Below, piece after piece: positions 1 through 13,887 of a stretch of DNA of 64,000 bases. Position 1 is the stretch's first letter, and each line of letters starts with the position of its first letter. Origin of the DNA: Trichoplax adhaerens. Its lineage: Eukaryota > Placozoa > Uniplacotomia > Trichoplacea > Trichoplacidae. The stretch covers positions 11,222,878-11,286,877 of the forward strand of contig NW_002060943.1 of NCBI RefSeq assembly GCF_000150275.1. Reading direction: 5' to 3'. Position numbers and translations under genes: made by a program. The notes below the pieces were generated by a model. That model did not search any database, was not told where the DNA came from, and saw only the letters and a program-made list of their open reading frames with translations.

Positions 1-710
1 TACAGTCATTTCATGGCAAAATGGAAGGAGAATATTATTGATTGAGGGAGGGACTGTGATATAAGTTATCCAAGATGAAGAAGTTGAGCATTAACAGTGG
101 ATGCAGCATTTGTAGTCATTGTGGGTCAAGTTGTAGTAGAGTAGGTGATTGATTATCCAGTGGATTACTTACTTTTTTTCTTTTCCAATAACTTGAGTCG
201 GTTAATAACCAATCTAAGGTTTACTCGTAGTTTTTGTGGACGCCAAGAAGCCTTAAACATGTCCAATTTCTATTTCTTCAAAGTTGTCTATGGCAAAGGA
301 ATGGCTTAATTTTTAAAAAGTGCAAGGATATTTTCTCCAAGATTCCGGTCGTGATGTAGCAATGGCGATATCCAACTTCCAGTGTGCAATCTGACCAGGC
401 CAAAGCATTGGAGATCTTATTTATCTCCCCCCGTACTGTACCCACTATACCATATTATCTACTGTACGATACGGGTGCTATGCCATTCCACTCACTCTTC
501 CCCGTCAACAATCGTCATGTATGAAAAACAACATTGACACGGGACGGGGGTGACCCGATTTTACCATCATGTCATTATTGTAATGTTTCTATTTTAAGAT
601 TTTCTGATCATTGATACGGACTGCAGTACGTACAGAACAGGACTTTCTTGTTGCTTACTATTGTACAATGTACAGTACTGTACTGTACTGTATGTCCGGA
701 GTGACTACTG
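1..710. other. No gene seen; left-edge noncoding DNA
   Basis: I found no reading frame or splice-bounded exon here that I can support. The last part (662-692) is a run of the TACTGTAC-type palindrome, which leads directly into the 210-bp tandem array. The stretch may be the 3' flank of a gene beyond the left edge. Confidence 0.5.
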
Positions 711-1785
711 TAGTGTAGTCAACTACAAGAACTGTACTGAGTGGACAGTGCAGTATATCTGTCACCGTGTCACACGTATCGATGACACCGCTGGTGAATG
801 ACATCATCAACCATCCATCAATTCATACAAGAAGCACCAGTCACTCCGTCCATCCATCTCTACACTTTCGCTCGCTGTGACCAAAATATCGAATGCAGAG
901 CGCAACTCACTATATTTTCCGACTGTAGTCAACTACAAGAACTGTACTGAGTGGACAGTGCAGTATATCTGTCACCGTGTCACACGTATCGATGACACCG
1001 CTGGTGAATGACATCATCAACCATCCATCAATTCATACAAGAAGCACCAGTCACTCCGTCCATCCATTTCTACACTTTCGCTCGCTGTGACCAAAATATC
1101 GAATGCAGAGCGCAACTCACTATATTTTCCGACTGTAGTCAACTACAAGAACTGTACTGAGTGGACAGTGCAGTATATCTGTCACCGTGTCACACGTATC
1201 GATGACACCGCTGGTGAATGACATCATCAACCATCCATCAATTCATACAAGAAGCACCAGTCACTCCGTCCATCCATCTCTACACTTTCGCTCGCTGTGA
1301 CCAAAATATCGAATGCCGAGCGCAACTCACTATATTTTCCGACTGTAGTCAACTACAAGAACTGTACTGAGTGGACAGTGCAGTATATCTGTCACCGTGT
1401 CACGTATCGATGACACCGCTGGTGAATAACATTATCAACCATCCATCAATTCATACAAGAAGCACCAGTCACTCCATCCATCCATCTCTACACTTTCGCT
1501 CGCTGTGACCAAAATACCAAATGCAAAGCACAACTCACCGACTGTAACACAGTACTGTACAGTGTACAGTACTGTACTGTACACTGTACAGTACTGTAGT
1601 CACTCTGGACATACTGTACTGTACAGTGTACATCTGTCACGTATCGATGACACGGCGATGCGGTGAATGACATCATCAACCATCAATTCATAGAAGAAGC
1701 ACCAGTCACTCCATCCATCTCTACACTTTCCCTCGCTGTGACCAAAATACCAAATGCAAAGCACAACTCACTACATTTTCCGAAA
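711..1785. repeat. Tandem array of a 210-bp unit, 4 good copies plus a diverged fifth
   Basis: The unit begins near GTAGTCAACTACAAGAACTG and recurs at 711, 921, 1131 and 1341, exactly 210 bp apart, with only a few substitutions between the first three copies. The fourth copy carries small deletions. A fifth, clearly diverged copy (about 1635-1785) is separated from it by about 90 bp of ACTGTACAGT-type palindrome. The near identity of the copies points to recent amplification or to homogenisation. The unit has no long open frame and no terminal repeats that I recognise. Confidence 0.95.
1551..1630. repeat. Run of ACTGTACAGT-type palindromes
   Basis: This run consists of overlapping copies of GTACTGTAC / ACTGTACAGT, a self-complementary core. 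It sits inside the 210-bp array, between its fourth and fifth copies, and about 600 bp upstream of the MYDGF start. The same core forms separate clusters elsewhere in the window (for example near 32.1, 38.4, 54.1-54.5, 54.9 and 63.5 kb). Confidence 0.85.
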
Positions 1786-2208
1786 GCTATACTACTTTCG
1801 TAGACTAAGTTGAAAAATTTTGAAGAGAGCAGACGTATCAATAATATAGAAAAGTACACACCACATAGACAACATTGATACTAGTTTACTGGCCATAGAG
1901 ACAGGCAAATTTGGACGATCATTCAGTAAAAACGTAGCATGAAGCCATTGCAAGTGAGCATAGCGAGGTCGTTGACGGTGTAGTGTCACTAGTGTGGGGT
2001 GAGTAGTCGACGTACTGTACCACCGTACTGGACGTCAGAGTGAGAAAGTCGTGCGTTCAATTGTTCTACTGCACCTGTCTAGTGTCAGTAACGTCAGTAA
2101 CAAACGGACGTGACGCCACACTCGCTACAACTTCTTCCACACACTCGTCCTGGGCCAACCACAAGTGATTTCAATCGATTTTGCTGCAGCAAACGTCAAT
2201 TGATCAAA

Positions 2209-4773
2209 ATGGCTGCGATGAAATATCTGCCCTTGCTTGTTCTATTATTTCTTCACCTACCAATTCACTGCTTAAGTCAATCTCATGAAATGAAATCATT
2301 TGATGCAAAGCCAAACGGCCAGTCAACAACAGTGGTCACTAAATTGGTAAGTACTGGAGAGGAAACCAATTTGACACTGATTTCAAAACTCTTGCTTGCA
2401 GGCTGCAGCTATGGCTGGTAACCATGGTACCATGGATGATGCTACTAGTTCATATCTACCTCGCTTAATGACGATTTTACTGTAGATCATAACTTGGAAC
2501 TGACTAACTTTCTTTCCAGCCAAGCAATATTGAACATCAATGTGCCAATAGACTATATTCGTTAGGCTTTACTGCAAGCCTTGACGCAGTCCAAAATACT
2601 TCTACATGTCATTACAGCACCAACACTCAATCTAGACTCAGTCAGAAAGTAAAATACACGACAAACCTATGGACATGTTGATTGATAGACAGCACAGAGC
2701 AACACAGCAGCTATCATTTACTTTTCCAGATCAATTGTGTACTTTACATACTCCACCCTAAAATGGACTCGTATGCAAATAGATCCATGTACCAATTTCA
2801 GCTAATTATACTGGTAGCATGTATTGAAAGTGTATCCTAGTAATAATAAAGTAAAGCACCATGTCATGTACAATAGTCGCTGTATTTAATCGAATTATAG
2901 ATGATGAGTGGTATCATGAAACGGTGTTCTTATATTATTTGCAAGAAGTTGCAAAATCCATCCATTACAATTCCCATAAATAACGCCTGTAGCGACGATA
3001 CAATAAACGAACCTAGGTTAGGTTAGCTTTTTTTAGGATTCAATTCAACATTTAAGACTGCTTTAGATCAACATTATCGATAGACAACGTATATTGTGCT
3101 AATCCAATTAAGATTCGCTACTCTCTTAATATGAAGACTACTCGTCAAGACCCCTAGCAGAATTTGTTACTAGACTAATAATCGCTCCTTAAATCTCACT
3201 CCAACCTGTGTATGTTGTCTTGAATTAATTCAAAGACAGAATCTGTAACATCGATCAATGCAAATACATACATTATATACCTTACAGTACAACAACGTTC
3301 TAATCATAAAGTCTTCCATATTCAGTCAAAACCTTCATAGTAATATTGAATATCAGCCGCATATCATGCTAATAAGCCTGCGAGTGAAACCTCCTGTGGA
3401 CCACTAGACAATTCTATGTGCTTTTTTAATTCATCTGCTAGTATGTTGCAAAGCAATCAACCACAAGTGCTATCACTGAATGCTGTAGAATCATTGCAAT
3501 ACAGTATAATCTACTATAAGTGAGTTATACCGTCGTCTCAATGTAGCATGAATACGATATGCCAAAAGTATCCATTTATCTTCTTATAATTCATTGAAAT
3601 GCCTTATTCTCAATTCTGATATTCTTCGTTAAATAATATCTCTAATTTTCAATGTATTTCATAATTAGGAATCAATCCAGTGCCAATTTACTTTTGCAGT
3701 AGTTGGAGGGACTAATGAGGTAATACTGCTTTAATATCAACAGCTTGCATAGATTAATATATTGACATGTAGATTATTCTATTCTGTATAAAGCAGTCTA
3801 TCTTAAACTACTTGTATGACGATACCAGAATAGTTAATGATATCGAACATGCATTATCTTTCTTTAATAAAAATGAAATATTTTATTATGTTATAGAACT
3901 GGGTTATGAAAGTATCTCGCGAGAAAGACGGCAAATATACCTGCATAGTAACCAGGTTCAGTAGCAAGCTAGAACGACTTATTGTGCTTATCACTATTTC
4001 GAGCTGATTTATCTCATAAAATGTCCTTTATTACTAGTCTGTTAGCAATAGTACCGTAGTAGCCAAAGAAATCCATTCGTAAATAACCAGTTTTACATGC
4101 GTATAATGATATCAATCATGTAAGCGTTACAATTTTAATCAATTTCAAGTTATTAATTCATTCTTAACTTCGTTAGACCGGATAAAGATTCTTACCTTGT
4201 GTTCATGAGCTTTCAACTAAAGGTGAAAGGGGGAAAAATTTCTAATGTTGAAGTATATGTAAGTTTGACTCCATGTAATATGTATTATAGTTGCAATACA
4301 ATCAAAGTGCCCAACTAAGGTCACCTTAATACTCATAATCAACAATCTAAATTTCGTTTAGAAAGTGCATTATAGGGAGAATTTTTACAAGTACTTCAAT
4401 TATAAATCTAATCTATTCTGTCTAAAAGCATACTCTGAACTACTTGTTAACATCTCAATTACCCAAACGAATTAAGAATCCGCGAAATATTACTAAATCT
4501 AAAACCTCTCTCTAGGATAAAGATGCTAAACTCGAGTCGAACACTTACGCAGTTACGGATTCTGTAGGTATGTTACCAAATCTAGAGTTCGTGAATGAAC
4601 TACAACTTTCGCCAATAATACATACGCAACTTACGATAAATATTCAATCACTTAATAATAAAAGCTAACATTTTTTATTATCGTATTTTATTATAGTACA
4701 ACACGCTCAGGGAAAATTTAAAGCTAACCTCAAACTTATAACTGTATCCATTTCCAAACATGATGAATTATAA
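2209..4773 (+). CDS. MYDGF: Myeloid-derived growth factor homologue, secretory-pathway protein (6 exons)
   Basis: Exons: 2209-2346, 3669-3719, 3897-3955, 4177-4258, 4516-4567, 4697-4773; 152 residues (human about 173). Residues 1-24 form a signal peptide (LLVLLFLHLP core). The mature part carries the family landmarks: FDAKPNG after the signal peptide, then FAVVGGTNENW, then KYTC (residues 76-79), then a Y-L-x-F strand and a final FKANLKLI block. Cys51 and Cys79 match the family disulfide pair. The chain ends KHDEL, an ER-retrieval signal of the class seen in vertebrate MYDGF. Known homologues are ER/Golgi-resident or secreted; the role in this organism is unknown. All introns are GT-AG and junction phases agree. 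The start is the Met that opens the signal peptide; an upstream in-frame ATG (2110) would add a non-hydrophobic leader and is less likely. An AATAAA lies at 4992. Identification is firm. Confidence 0.95.
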
Positions 4774-7700
4774 TTTATTTAATATTCTGTAATGACATAT
4801 TTTTGCCAATTTAATCGATACAATTTTTAACGTGCTTGCACTATCGCGTATGTATCAATCGGATAGTGCTTATCAATATCTTACGTAAGTAATTTAATTA
4901 TTATCTATTACTATTTCATAATCTGTCTTGATAGAAATTACACATATACAGGATGATATGTACTTAGTTTTCTATTCATTGTCATCGATGAAATAAAATG
5001 ATAGATATTTTAGATCAATCATAGCTAAGAATTATGTGATTCAATAGTAATTATATCAGTTATTTACCAAAAGCTGCAAAATAACATGAAGGATCTACTG
5101 TGAAGATTAATTTTAACGGTAGTTGTCTAATTACGACTGAACGATGTAAAAATAACCAGTAATTCTAATAGAAAAATTTACAACTAAATGGTGTATGTCG
5201 AATCGGAGACAGGTGTTGTTTGCAAGCATTTATTTGTTGTGAGTATATACTACTTGCAGTAACATACACTAATGTACGCATAGAACAAGGATAGGACTAC
5301 TATACTGTTGTAATTTAGCTTAAGGAAAATTAGTAAAATCGCAAGGTAATATCTTTTAGTATATGATTTTTGCCTTCCATAGCCTTTTAATACATGTCAA
5401 CAATTTAGGGTTAATGCATTGCCTGCAATATAGACATTACCTGTAATTTTCAAATGGAGAAATGTATAGTATGTAACCACAGATTAGTATAATAAAAGCA
5501 TATTTAAACTTCATCATTAATCCGTATCTAAATAGCAGGTATACCGAAACAACCCTAATAAGAGAAACATTAAATTTAAAAATCTAGACTAGCAATACGC
5601 AAGCATTTATCTATCAAAAACGAAAATAGATACCATTTTCGAGCATGAAGAATTTACACATTCACATTAGAAATCTAAATTTATATTAATTTTTAGCGTA
5701 TTTCTCAGCAAAAATAGGGCCAAAAAGGAAATGAGTTCCACTGCTGTATTGATTAACGCGCAGATCTGGTGATACTAATTCATATTTACAATTATTGACT
5801 CTTTATAAATACCTAGCTGCTATCCCCCAAAACTTTTACGCGAAAAACATTCAAGTTATAGTTCTGCATAGCTTGATTGTCACCGATCAACTCTAACTGC
5901 TAGCTCATACTATTTCATTTCTAATTCAATCATCGCTAAAATCTAACATTATATAATAATGAAACTGTAAGCAACTAGACTCACTCGGTAAGCTTAGAAA
6001 ATAGTTATTTCTAATTCTTATTTATTAAACTAATTTTTTGATACCTTCTTTGTCTAAAGTCTTTTACTTTAGGTTGGCTACATTAGTAGTATCTTATCTA
6101 CCATATAGCCTAGGTTAAAATTAAATTGATTATTTATTTGAGAGGATTATCATCGGTACAAATTCGGTCAGCTTGCTTTATATTAATGTTGAATATAAAT
6201 TTTAAAGTAAAAAGCTGTAATGGAATAGTATTTGATAAGCCCATATAGATTGAAGAGATGTAGTATTTCTAAGATTAACGATCCAATTGCTATGTTACAA
6301 GATACATTTACTAGTGCAATGTGAGGAATAAATTATGCTGGTATTTAATAAACATCCTGCGGGTATTTATTTACCATACAAGAAACTACACAATAAGCTC
6401 GCTTCTTCCAATATCAAGATAAAGTTTATTATTTCTATTCATTCAGCTAAAATTGTTAGTCTTGCCATAAATCGAAGGCATTGCTGCTTCTTATTATAAT
6501 TATACGAAGTATTAAAAGTTGTCTTAGTTTGCTACAGGAAATATTAATTATACGCTTGATAGTAAGGAAATAACATGCATCGTAAATAATATTGCATGTT
6601 ATCCATTCAATTATCTCAATGTGTACTTATGGTCTTGCGGCCTTATTATTTACTTTTGGAAATTAAAACAACGCTGTCTTTCTTCAATAATGCCTGTTGT
6701 TATAGTAGAAATGATCGATCACAATAATTAAGAAAGGGAAATGCAGGTTGAGAAAAATCGACTAAAAATTTTATAGCAACAAATAAAATTTAATTAATAA
6801 TGATGGAAATGACCCTTACGGTAACAATTACCAGCGAAATATTACTGAGGGTAATTAATAAAAGTTATTATAGGAAGCAATATTTTTAATACGATTTTTA
6901 TGTTTGGTCTAAATATCTACCTCTACCAGGTAGACGATCTTTATTTTTCAGGTATTTCGAACTTTATGATTCTATTAGAAAATCGTTGTAGATACTGGTA
7001 AAATATTGATAGGAGATAGATACCGGTATATCAATTTTAAACTAATTTTGTTACATTCAAGCCTTTTCAAATGAAAACTATTATCACCAGCAACGAGCAT
7101 CTTGGAGAAGGTAATGAAGATCCCGGAAGTAGACTATGTATGAATAAAAATATGTGCCCGGATACGCAGTTCAGTTACTGAGATACAATTAAATAATTAA
7201 TTAAATACTTAAATTCGGCACGTATCATTAGAAATGAAAATTTCTAGGGTGAAAAACATCAAAGTTTCCATTAGCATCGATTCTTATTACCATTTTATTT
7301 GTCTTACCGACAACAGTATATTTTTAATTAAAGTCTCATTTTTAAAGTGAAAGTAAGAAAAGTCTCGAGTAAATCATTATTATTATCAGACTAAATAAAA
7401 GATATAACAATATCCCGCCAACAACAATCAATAAAATTTCATAGCCTTGAAGTTTAATACAAAATCATGGTAAGATCTAACCATAAACCTACAAGAACTA
7501 CAAAGAATGTGATAGCAACGCGACTTAAATCTAATTTAATAAGGCGTTAGCCGAATTATTCTAGTTGAATCGTTATTAATCATGTCAGTCAATTTTTTTA
7601 TTACTGTTTACTAATTGTTCAGTTAAAAGTAACATTGGATCACTCTTATCCATAGATCTTTCCATAAATTAGCCTCAATCTTATTTAAAAACCTCATCCG

Positions 7701-8575
7701 GGATTTATCAATACCATATCAGGAGTATTAGCTCACTATCTTGCAGCAAATATGTCATTTCTTTACTGTTTAAATTACATATTATAACTTGTTCCCTTAT
7801 CTATCTTAAAGGCAACCATATAAAACTCATATAAGGCATTCTAAAGCATGCATATTCGTATTCTATCACATGTTATACCGAGTATCGGTATTTATTAAAC
7901 CTAATTTTAATTGCATATCAAACTAGGTGTTTTACTACGTTTAAATTTCATCTTCTTCGATACAAACAAATCAAATTGAGACCTTACGTATACATCAGGC
8001 CTCCGTTACATTCCCATCGACTTCTGCCACAAACTATTGATTTATATTTTATTAGCTCTCAGAAATCTTTGTCAATACTCAAGATGTTCTGTTCGTATCG
8101 CTATAAGAGTACATAATATCTAAAAATTACTCTAGATTACCTTGTCTAATCAATTATGTTGAAATATAAACATATCAATTCACTTCTTATTTATTATACA
8201 ATCGCATTTTCAGTTTAAATGAAATTAATTTGCATTTAGTAATTTGGAATTTCAACCTTACCCACCGTTACATCGAAATGTTTTATTTAACTTATGAAAT
8301 TCAATTATGTCGCGTACAATTCTTCTGTGGATTTTTATTTGTCTAAAATTTTATGATATAATAGCGACTTATGTTTACATTAGTACTTTACTGATTCTCT
8401 CATTTCTATCTGACATGGACACTTTGGTATTTAAACTTGATCACATCAATAACATTACTGCTAGTATCATAACACTAACAGCAGTATTCAAGATGCAACA
8501 TAACTGCTTATTATAATTTCTAGCAGAGTATTAATTATTACTATCGCTACAGTTGTTGTTACTGTCATTTATGTG

Positions 8576-8830
8576 GCAATTTTCTTCTCAGAAGGTCATA
8601 CCTATTAGTATTGTAGTCATTCTTGATCTTATTTTCCGGCTCATTAATTAAAAATTTATATAAAATGCGATACAAGTAATATAAAATTCATAAATTTTTT
8701 CAATATATAGCAATTTTTTCTCAGAAAATCAAGCCTGTTAGTATTGTAGCTTTTCTTGATGTCATCTTTAGCTATTTAATCAAAAATTAATATATTAAGT
8801 ATCATACAAATCCTATAGGCTTCGTAAATT
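8576..8830. repeat. Diverged direct duplication, period about 134 bp
   Basis: The block starting GCAATTTTCTTCTCAGAA at 8576 recurs from about 8710 as GCAATTTTTTCTCAGAAAAT. In both copies it is followed by related versions of TTAGTATTGTAG and a TCTTGAT block. Many substitutions and small gaps separate the copies, so the event is old. No coding potential is seen. Confidence 0.75.
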
Positions 8831-10388
8831 CTAATTTAAATCTATCTAATCGAAATAAACTTTGCTTATTTTATAGACATTACGTGAATGGTTCCAGTAA
8901 TGCAGAAAAATATACTAAAGTATAGCATAAAAGCGAAAATTTATACTATTTGTAACATGCCAAAGTTTGATGAATACGCTTACATTTTACCAAAACAAAT
9001 TTACTTTATTCGTAAATCTTAATTTCTTAATTTCAAGTTATTATAATTTATTATTAATAAAAAAATTTGAAGCTGGATTCAAAACATTGTACCTTTTATT
9101 GTTAATCCAACAACATTGAATAACACGTTTATATTTTGAAATAAAGATGTATTATGCATATTGAATTCTTTTAATTGATTATAACTATCTTATCTTCAAA
9201 ATCTATCAATTAAAACTTGATACAATTGAACTAGCATTTTTTGATAGTTAATTAGAAACAATAATTTGAAATCCTTCGGTCTATTACGTAAATTATTTCA
9301 ATAATGTCTGAGTAGAGAGAAAAATTATTTACTACATCCGTATTATTTCTTACCACATCGCAGTATGAAAGTAAGATAAAAAGTTTTTAAATAATCACTA
9401 TAGAGGAACAAATGGTATATTCAGTCTGCTGTATCAATACCAAGGCGTCAAAATAGCAGTACATTGAAGTTACAATATAAAGATCTTTATATATGTATAT
9501 TCTAGATATAAATTTCTTCTCTTTAATGACAGCAACGATACATTTTGATTTGATAATCTTTTATCTTCGTTGCTAGAAACAATCACTATTAAAAAATTTG
9601 CTATCCATGTAACCTAGATAATAACAAATATGAAACTATATGTCGTATTTTTGAAAGATCAAATTTTTTCCCTTATCAATATTACATTAACAGAAGTATA
9701 GTACGTATACTCATATATATATGAGAATGTTAGATAGTTACATATGAACCATAAATAACGCTTTCGTTATTGTATTCGAGAAATAAGCAAATTTTTTATT
9801 TTCTTAACTAAAGTTAAATATATAATTTATACTGACTAATGTTAATAAGGTCTAGTGCAAGGCAACACCGAGTGAAACTATCATGCTATTTAATAAGATA
9901 TAAAAATAAATTAGAGTAATAGTATTTAATCATAACTTACGGTTAGTATTAATTTGCATATGCATCTTCGAATTTTATTTAACTTTATTTACCATCACCA
10001 GAACCTTATATAATCAAATAACATAATATGTAATAATTGAATTTTTGCATTTTTAAATGAAGTGACCATTGTTAATGAGAACAACGGACCCTTGTTTTTA
10101 ACATAATCAATAGCTATTAATTATTATTTTTCTGAGTGGAATTTGGTGCTACTAAACTTTTTGAGTTCGTTAAATATCAAGCACGTTGATTAATACCAGT
10201 AATTATGATTTACTATCTCTTTGTGCTAGTAATAGTATAATACGATAAGGAAAGCATCACTAAGAGAATTTAATACTGATTTCGATAGACATTCTAACTT
10301 TTGCTTTTAGAACTAAATAATTGGATAAATTAATTAAATTCATATTAAGGCGGCGAAATATCCTATGCCTAGATCAAAACGATAACTG

Positions 10389-10681
10389 NNNNNNNNNNNN
10401 NNNNNNNNNNNNNNNNNNNNNNNNNNNNNNNNNNNNNNNNNNNNNNNNNNNNNNNNNNNNNNNNNNNNNNNNNNNNNNNNNNNNNNNNNNNNNNNNNNNN
10501 NNNNNNNNNNNNNNNNNNNNNNNNNNNNNNNNNNNNNNNNNNNNNNNNNNNNNNNNNNNNNNNNNNNNNNNNNNNNNNNNNNNNNNNNNNNNNNNNNNNN
10601 NNNNNNNNNNNNNNNNNNNNNNNNNNNNNNNNNNNNNNNNNNNNNNNNNNNNNNNNNNNNNNNNNNNNNNNNNNNNNNNNN
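10389..10681. other. Assembly gap (293 N)
   Basis: The sequence is a run of N. Nothing can be said about its content; any reading frame that crosses it is an artefact. Confidence 0.99.
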
Positions 10682-13600
10682 TATGCAAAGTTTATTTACT
10701 CTAGAATAATACTTGTACAGACGCTAATCAAAATATAATGTTTTGCCTGAAGGAATTTGAATCCATTTCGTAGTATGAATTATTAATATTTTAAGTCTCA
10801 TTGAAATACATCAGATAACAAAAGTGGCTTTATATGATTATGACGTTAATCATTATGGATAATATGTGAGCTTTAAGGACTAAATTCAAACCACTATTGC
10901 AGAATATCATACAATTTTACATTAATAAGTGATATAGGAAATGTTTATTCGGATATGTTACGCACCGCAGATAAATGGATTTTATGCCTACACCTGTGCT
11001 AATAAACAATAATTAAGAGGTTTTGATCATCACTGGTTCAAATGAACGGCTAAAGGGTTCGATAGTTCAAATTTTTAGAGACTCACGTTCAAGGCAATTC
11101 TCTATTTTTAAGCTATATTATCACGATATCATTCATTATATTTGTCGTACTCATTTAGTTTAATATATATATATAATGTTTTAAGAATCAAGTCAAAGAT
11201 TACATCCCTTTTAGTTATAGCTAATATTATTATCTTGTTATGATTATGATCATATAAGCTATAGCTACCAAAAATTCCAGCTAAGATAAAGAATTTAAAT
11301 TTTTTGTATGTAAAATATAATTGCTTTAATCGAGTTAAAGAGATCCCTATTTTCAGCTTCATTTCCTCTTTTCTATTGTAGACTATCGATGCTCTACAAT
11401 TGCTTGATGTGATATACATTACATATTACTTAATAACATTTTTTAAATAATTAATAAGTCAGATAAATTTTGGCTTTCTATTTTGGGATTAGGCATGCGA
11501 CAAAGACTATAATGAAGAAACAGTCAAAATGATAAAGTGATTTAATTAAATTTCTATTCAGCCCTGTATAAAATGTTATTCATTTCGCTATTAGAATTCC
11601 ATTTCTTGCAATACATGTATACCAATAGCTACAAACTTTCGATATCGGTATAAATAAAATATATAAAGTATATATATACACTTTTATAGATTTCAAGATA
11701 ACAAACACTAATCACTATATCATTAAAGTTTAGTAAAGGATACTAATCATATAGAATCCTTGCATTAGTTTTATATGCATTCTATATATAATTTTAATTA
11801 CAAGAAATAACGAATATCAATCATCATACTATATTAAATATAGAAAAAGTTACTTATTAAAAGCTAGAATTACATCTTCCTGTATGCCACAATGTTTACT
11901 TCATAATCATTAGAATCTGATATCGGTGATATTGAATAAAGTTCTTGCCGCACTATTCAATATTTCTAAATGAAAATTTGAATAGAATCTTAACATCTCA
12001 ACATTTTACGTCTCGACGACATTTTCTGTAATATAGGATGATCTAGATAATAGAATGTTTTGATGTATTTATACGTGGTAAGCTCGCCTTCGCGATCTCT
12101 AGTTCAAAAAGAAAAACTTCAAAAACTATCGTTATTCTTCATTGTTATAACTCTCTAAACAACAACAATCAAGATGTCTAAGATATGGCGAGAGTCCAAA
12201 TTAACGCCGATTTCTTCTGTCGACGACAACAATTGATACTGTTGAATGTTTTATCCAGTCTTTTCTATCGCTTGTATTTTTGTCGCTAATGTTAGTCTGC
12301 TAGACTCGCTTATCATTATTTGATGTCAAAACTAACGTCATAAGATTCTGTCCTATTCTACTTCATTTTTTCTTGTATCTGTTTAAACTTCTACGTGTAA
12401 CTCATAGAGAAACCAAGGTCGCATCTCCATGCATGCACCTTTAATAGAGAAATACAGACTTGAATACTTTAATGATATTCAGGACTAGAATTAACCAATT
12501 CCACTGAATTTAAAAGATAGTGCCATAACTAAGATATCGATTTAATTTACGTTACCAGATGTGCACTCAAATATGAGCTAAAGATATTTCCTGACCGGAT
12601 TTATACGACAACAAAAATCATGATATACTACCCTATCGAGCGCTATGATAGTGTATATCCTGTTGAGTAATTGACATAAATAAATAACAACGTCTGCAGT
12701 GATAAGATAACAATAATTTAAGCTAAAATTGACAATAATAATTTTATTCATTCAATTCGTATGAGGAGAAGGTCAATTTAATTTCTTGATTGACATCTTG
12801 ACGTAGAAAGAATCTTGCTATAATTTAAATGCAGTAGATACTCTTTCTATATATATCTACAATTCATTGTCAATTGAATGAGGAGAGGAAATAAAAAGGA
12901 GAAAAAAGGATAGTAAATATAAAGTAATTAAATTAGATTAAAATTTATTGACATTACTGGAAATTGAACAATGCAAAATGAGCTTGGATAACATCAACAA
13001 AATAAAATTGCATCTGATCGATACAACGGTAGATCTATCGATTACTTTCAAATGGGTATAATATACTGTATATATACTTACGTACATTGATATATATTTG
13101 ATCAACAGGATACAAGATAGTCATTAGCTGTACTGATAGATTTCTAAAAGGTTGTTTTGCCAAATTAGAAGGGTGAAATGAATATTATTTCAACTTTGAC
13201 TAATAGTAGTCCAACTTCGGAATATATCTATCAGCATTAATTAAGGTAAAAGAATATTTCAAGTATTGGATTCATTTTTGTGTAATTTTTCCTATTTATT
13301 ACATAATTTATCGAAGCCTTGGTAAATTGAATATTAATTCATTCTTTTCCAGTCCAGTTGAGTCTATTACTAGTAATCGATGTACAAAGTCTGCTTTTAG
13401 TAAATGTTCTACATTAATATTAACATCATCATTTTTCTCTTCTAAAAATTCTATCGTCAAGCTTTTGTAGTTTGTAGCGGCAATTGTTGAATATTACTAA
13501 ATTGAGTAACTGCAACTAACGGTGCTTTTTGTTTTTGCTATCATTTCATTAAGAAAAATTTTACTTACATTATTCGATTAAGTTTTCAATTCTCCATCGC

Positions 13601-13887
13601 CTTTCACTAGAAAGATTAAAAATTTTTATTAAATTGCAATTGATGTAATGATTCAATTTCTACGTGATTACTCCCATCCAATCGGATCGATTTTAACATT
13701 GCTATATATGTACTAGTATATCACAGTAATACAAAGTTCCGCAGTTACTGTTATTATTAGTAATATTATTATTGTTGCAATCAATGTCCTTATTATCCAT
13801 ACACTATTTGATAATTTTATTTTCATCAATAACAAATACACTCGATTAATCGATTAAACACTATTCTCGAAGGATCAACATTTCAAT

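Larger units (their letters stand above)
4774..13887. other. 9-kb AT-rich gene-poor stretch
   Basis: Apart from the MYDGF 3' flank, a diverged direct duplication (8576-8830), the assembly gap and possible 5' untranslated sequence of the GPCR, I see nothing supported here on either strand. Short ATG-led frames exist (for example 8307-8516) but have the composition of random AT-rich DNA and no splice context. Small exons of a divided gene could still be hidden. Confidence 0.45.

Noticed and set aside
8307-8516. 69-codon plus-strand frame in the first desert
   Set aside because: Its Ile/Leu/Tyr-rich make-up is what AT-rich random DNA gives; it has no splice context, signal or family motif.
10321-10704. 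Open frames on both strands near 10.4-10.7 kb
   Set aside because: They consist mainly of the N gap and have no real content.
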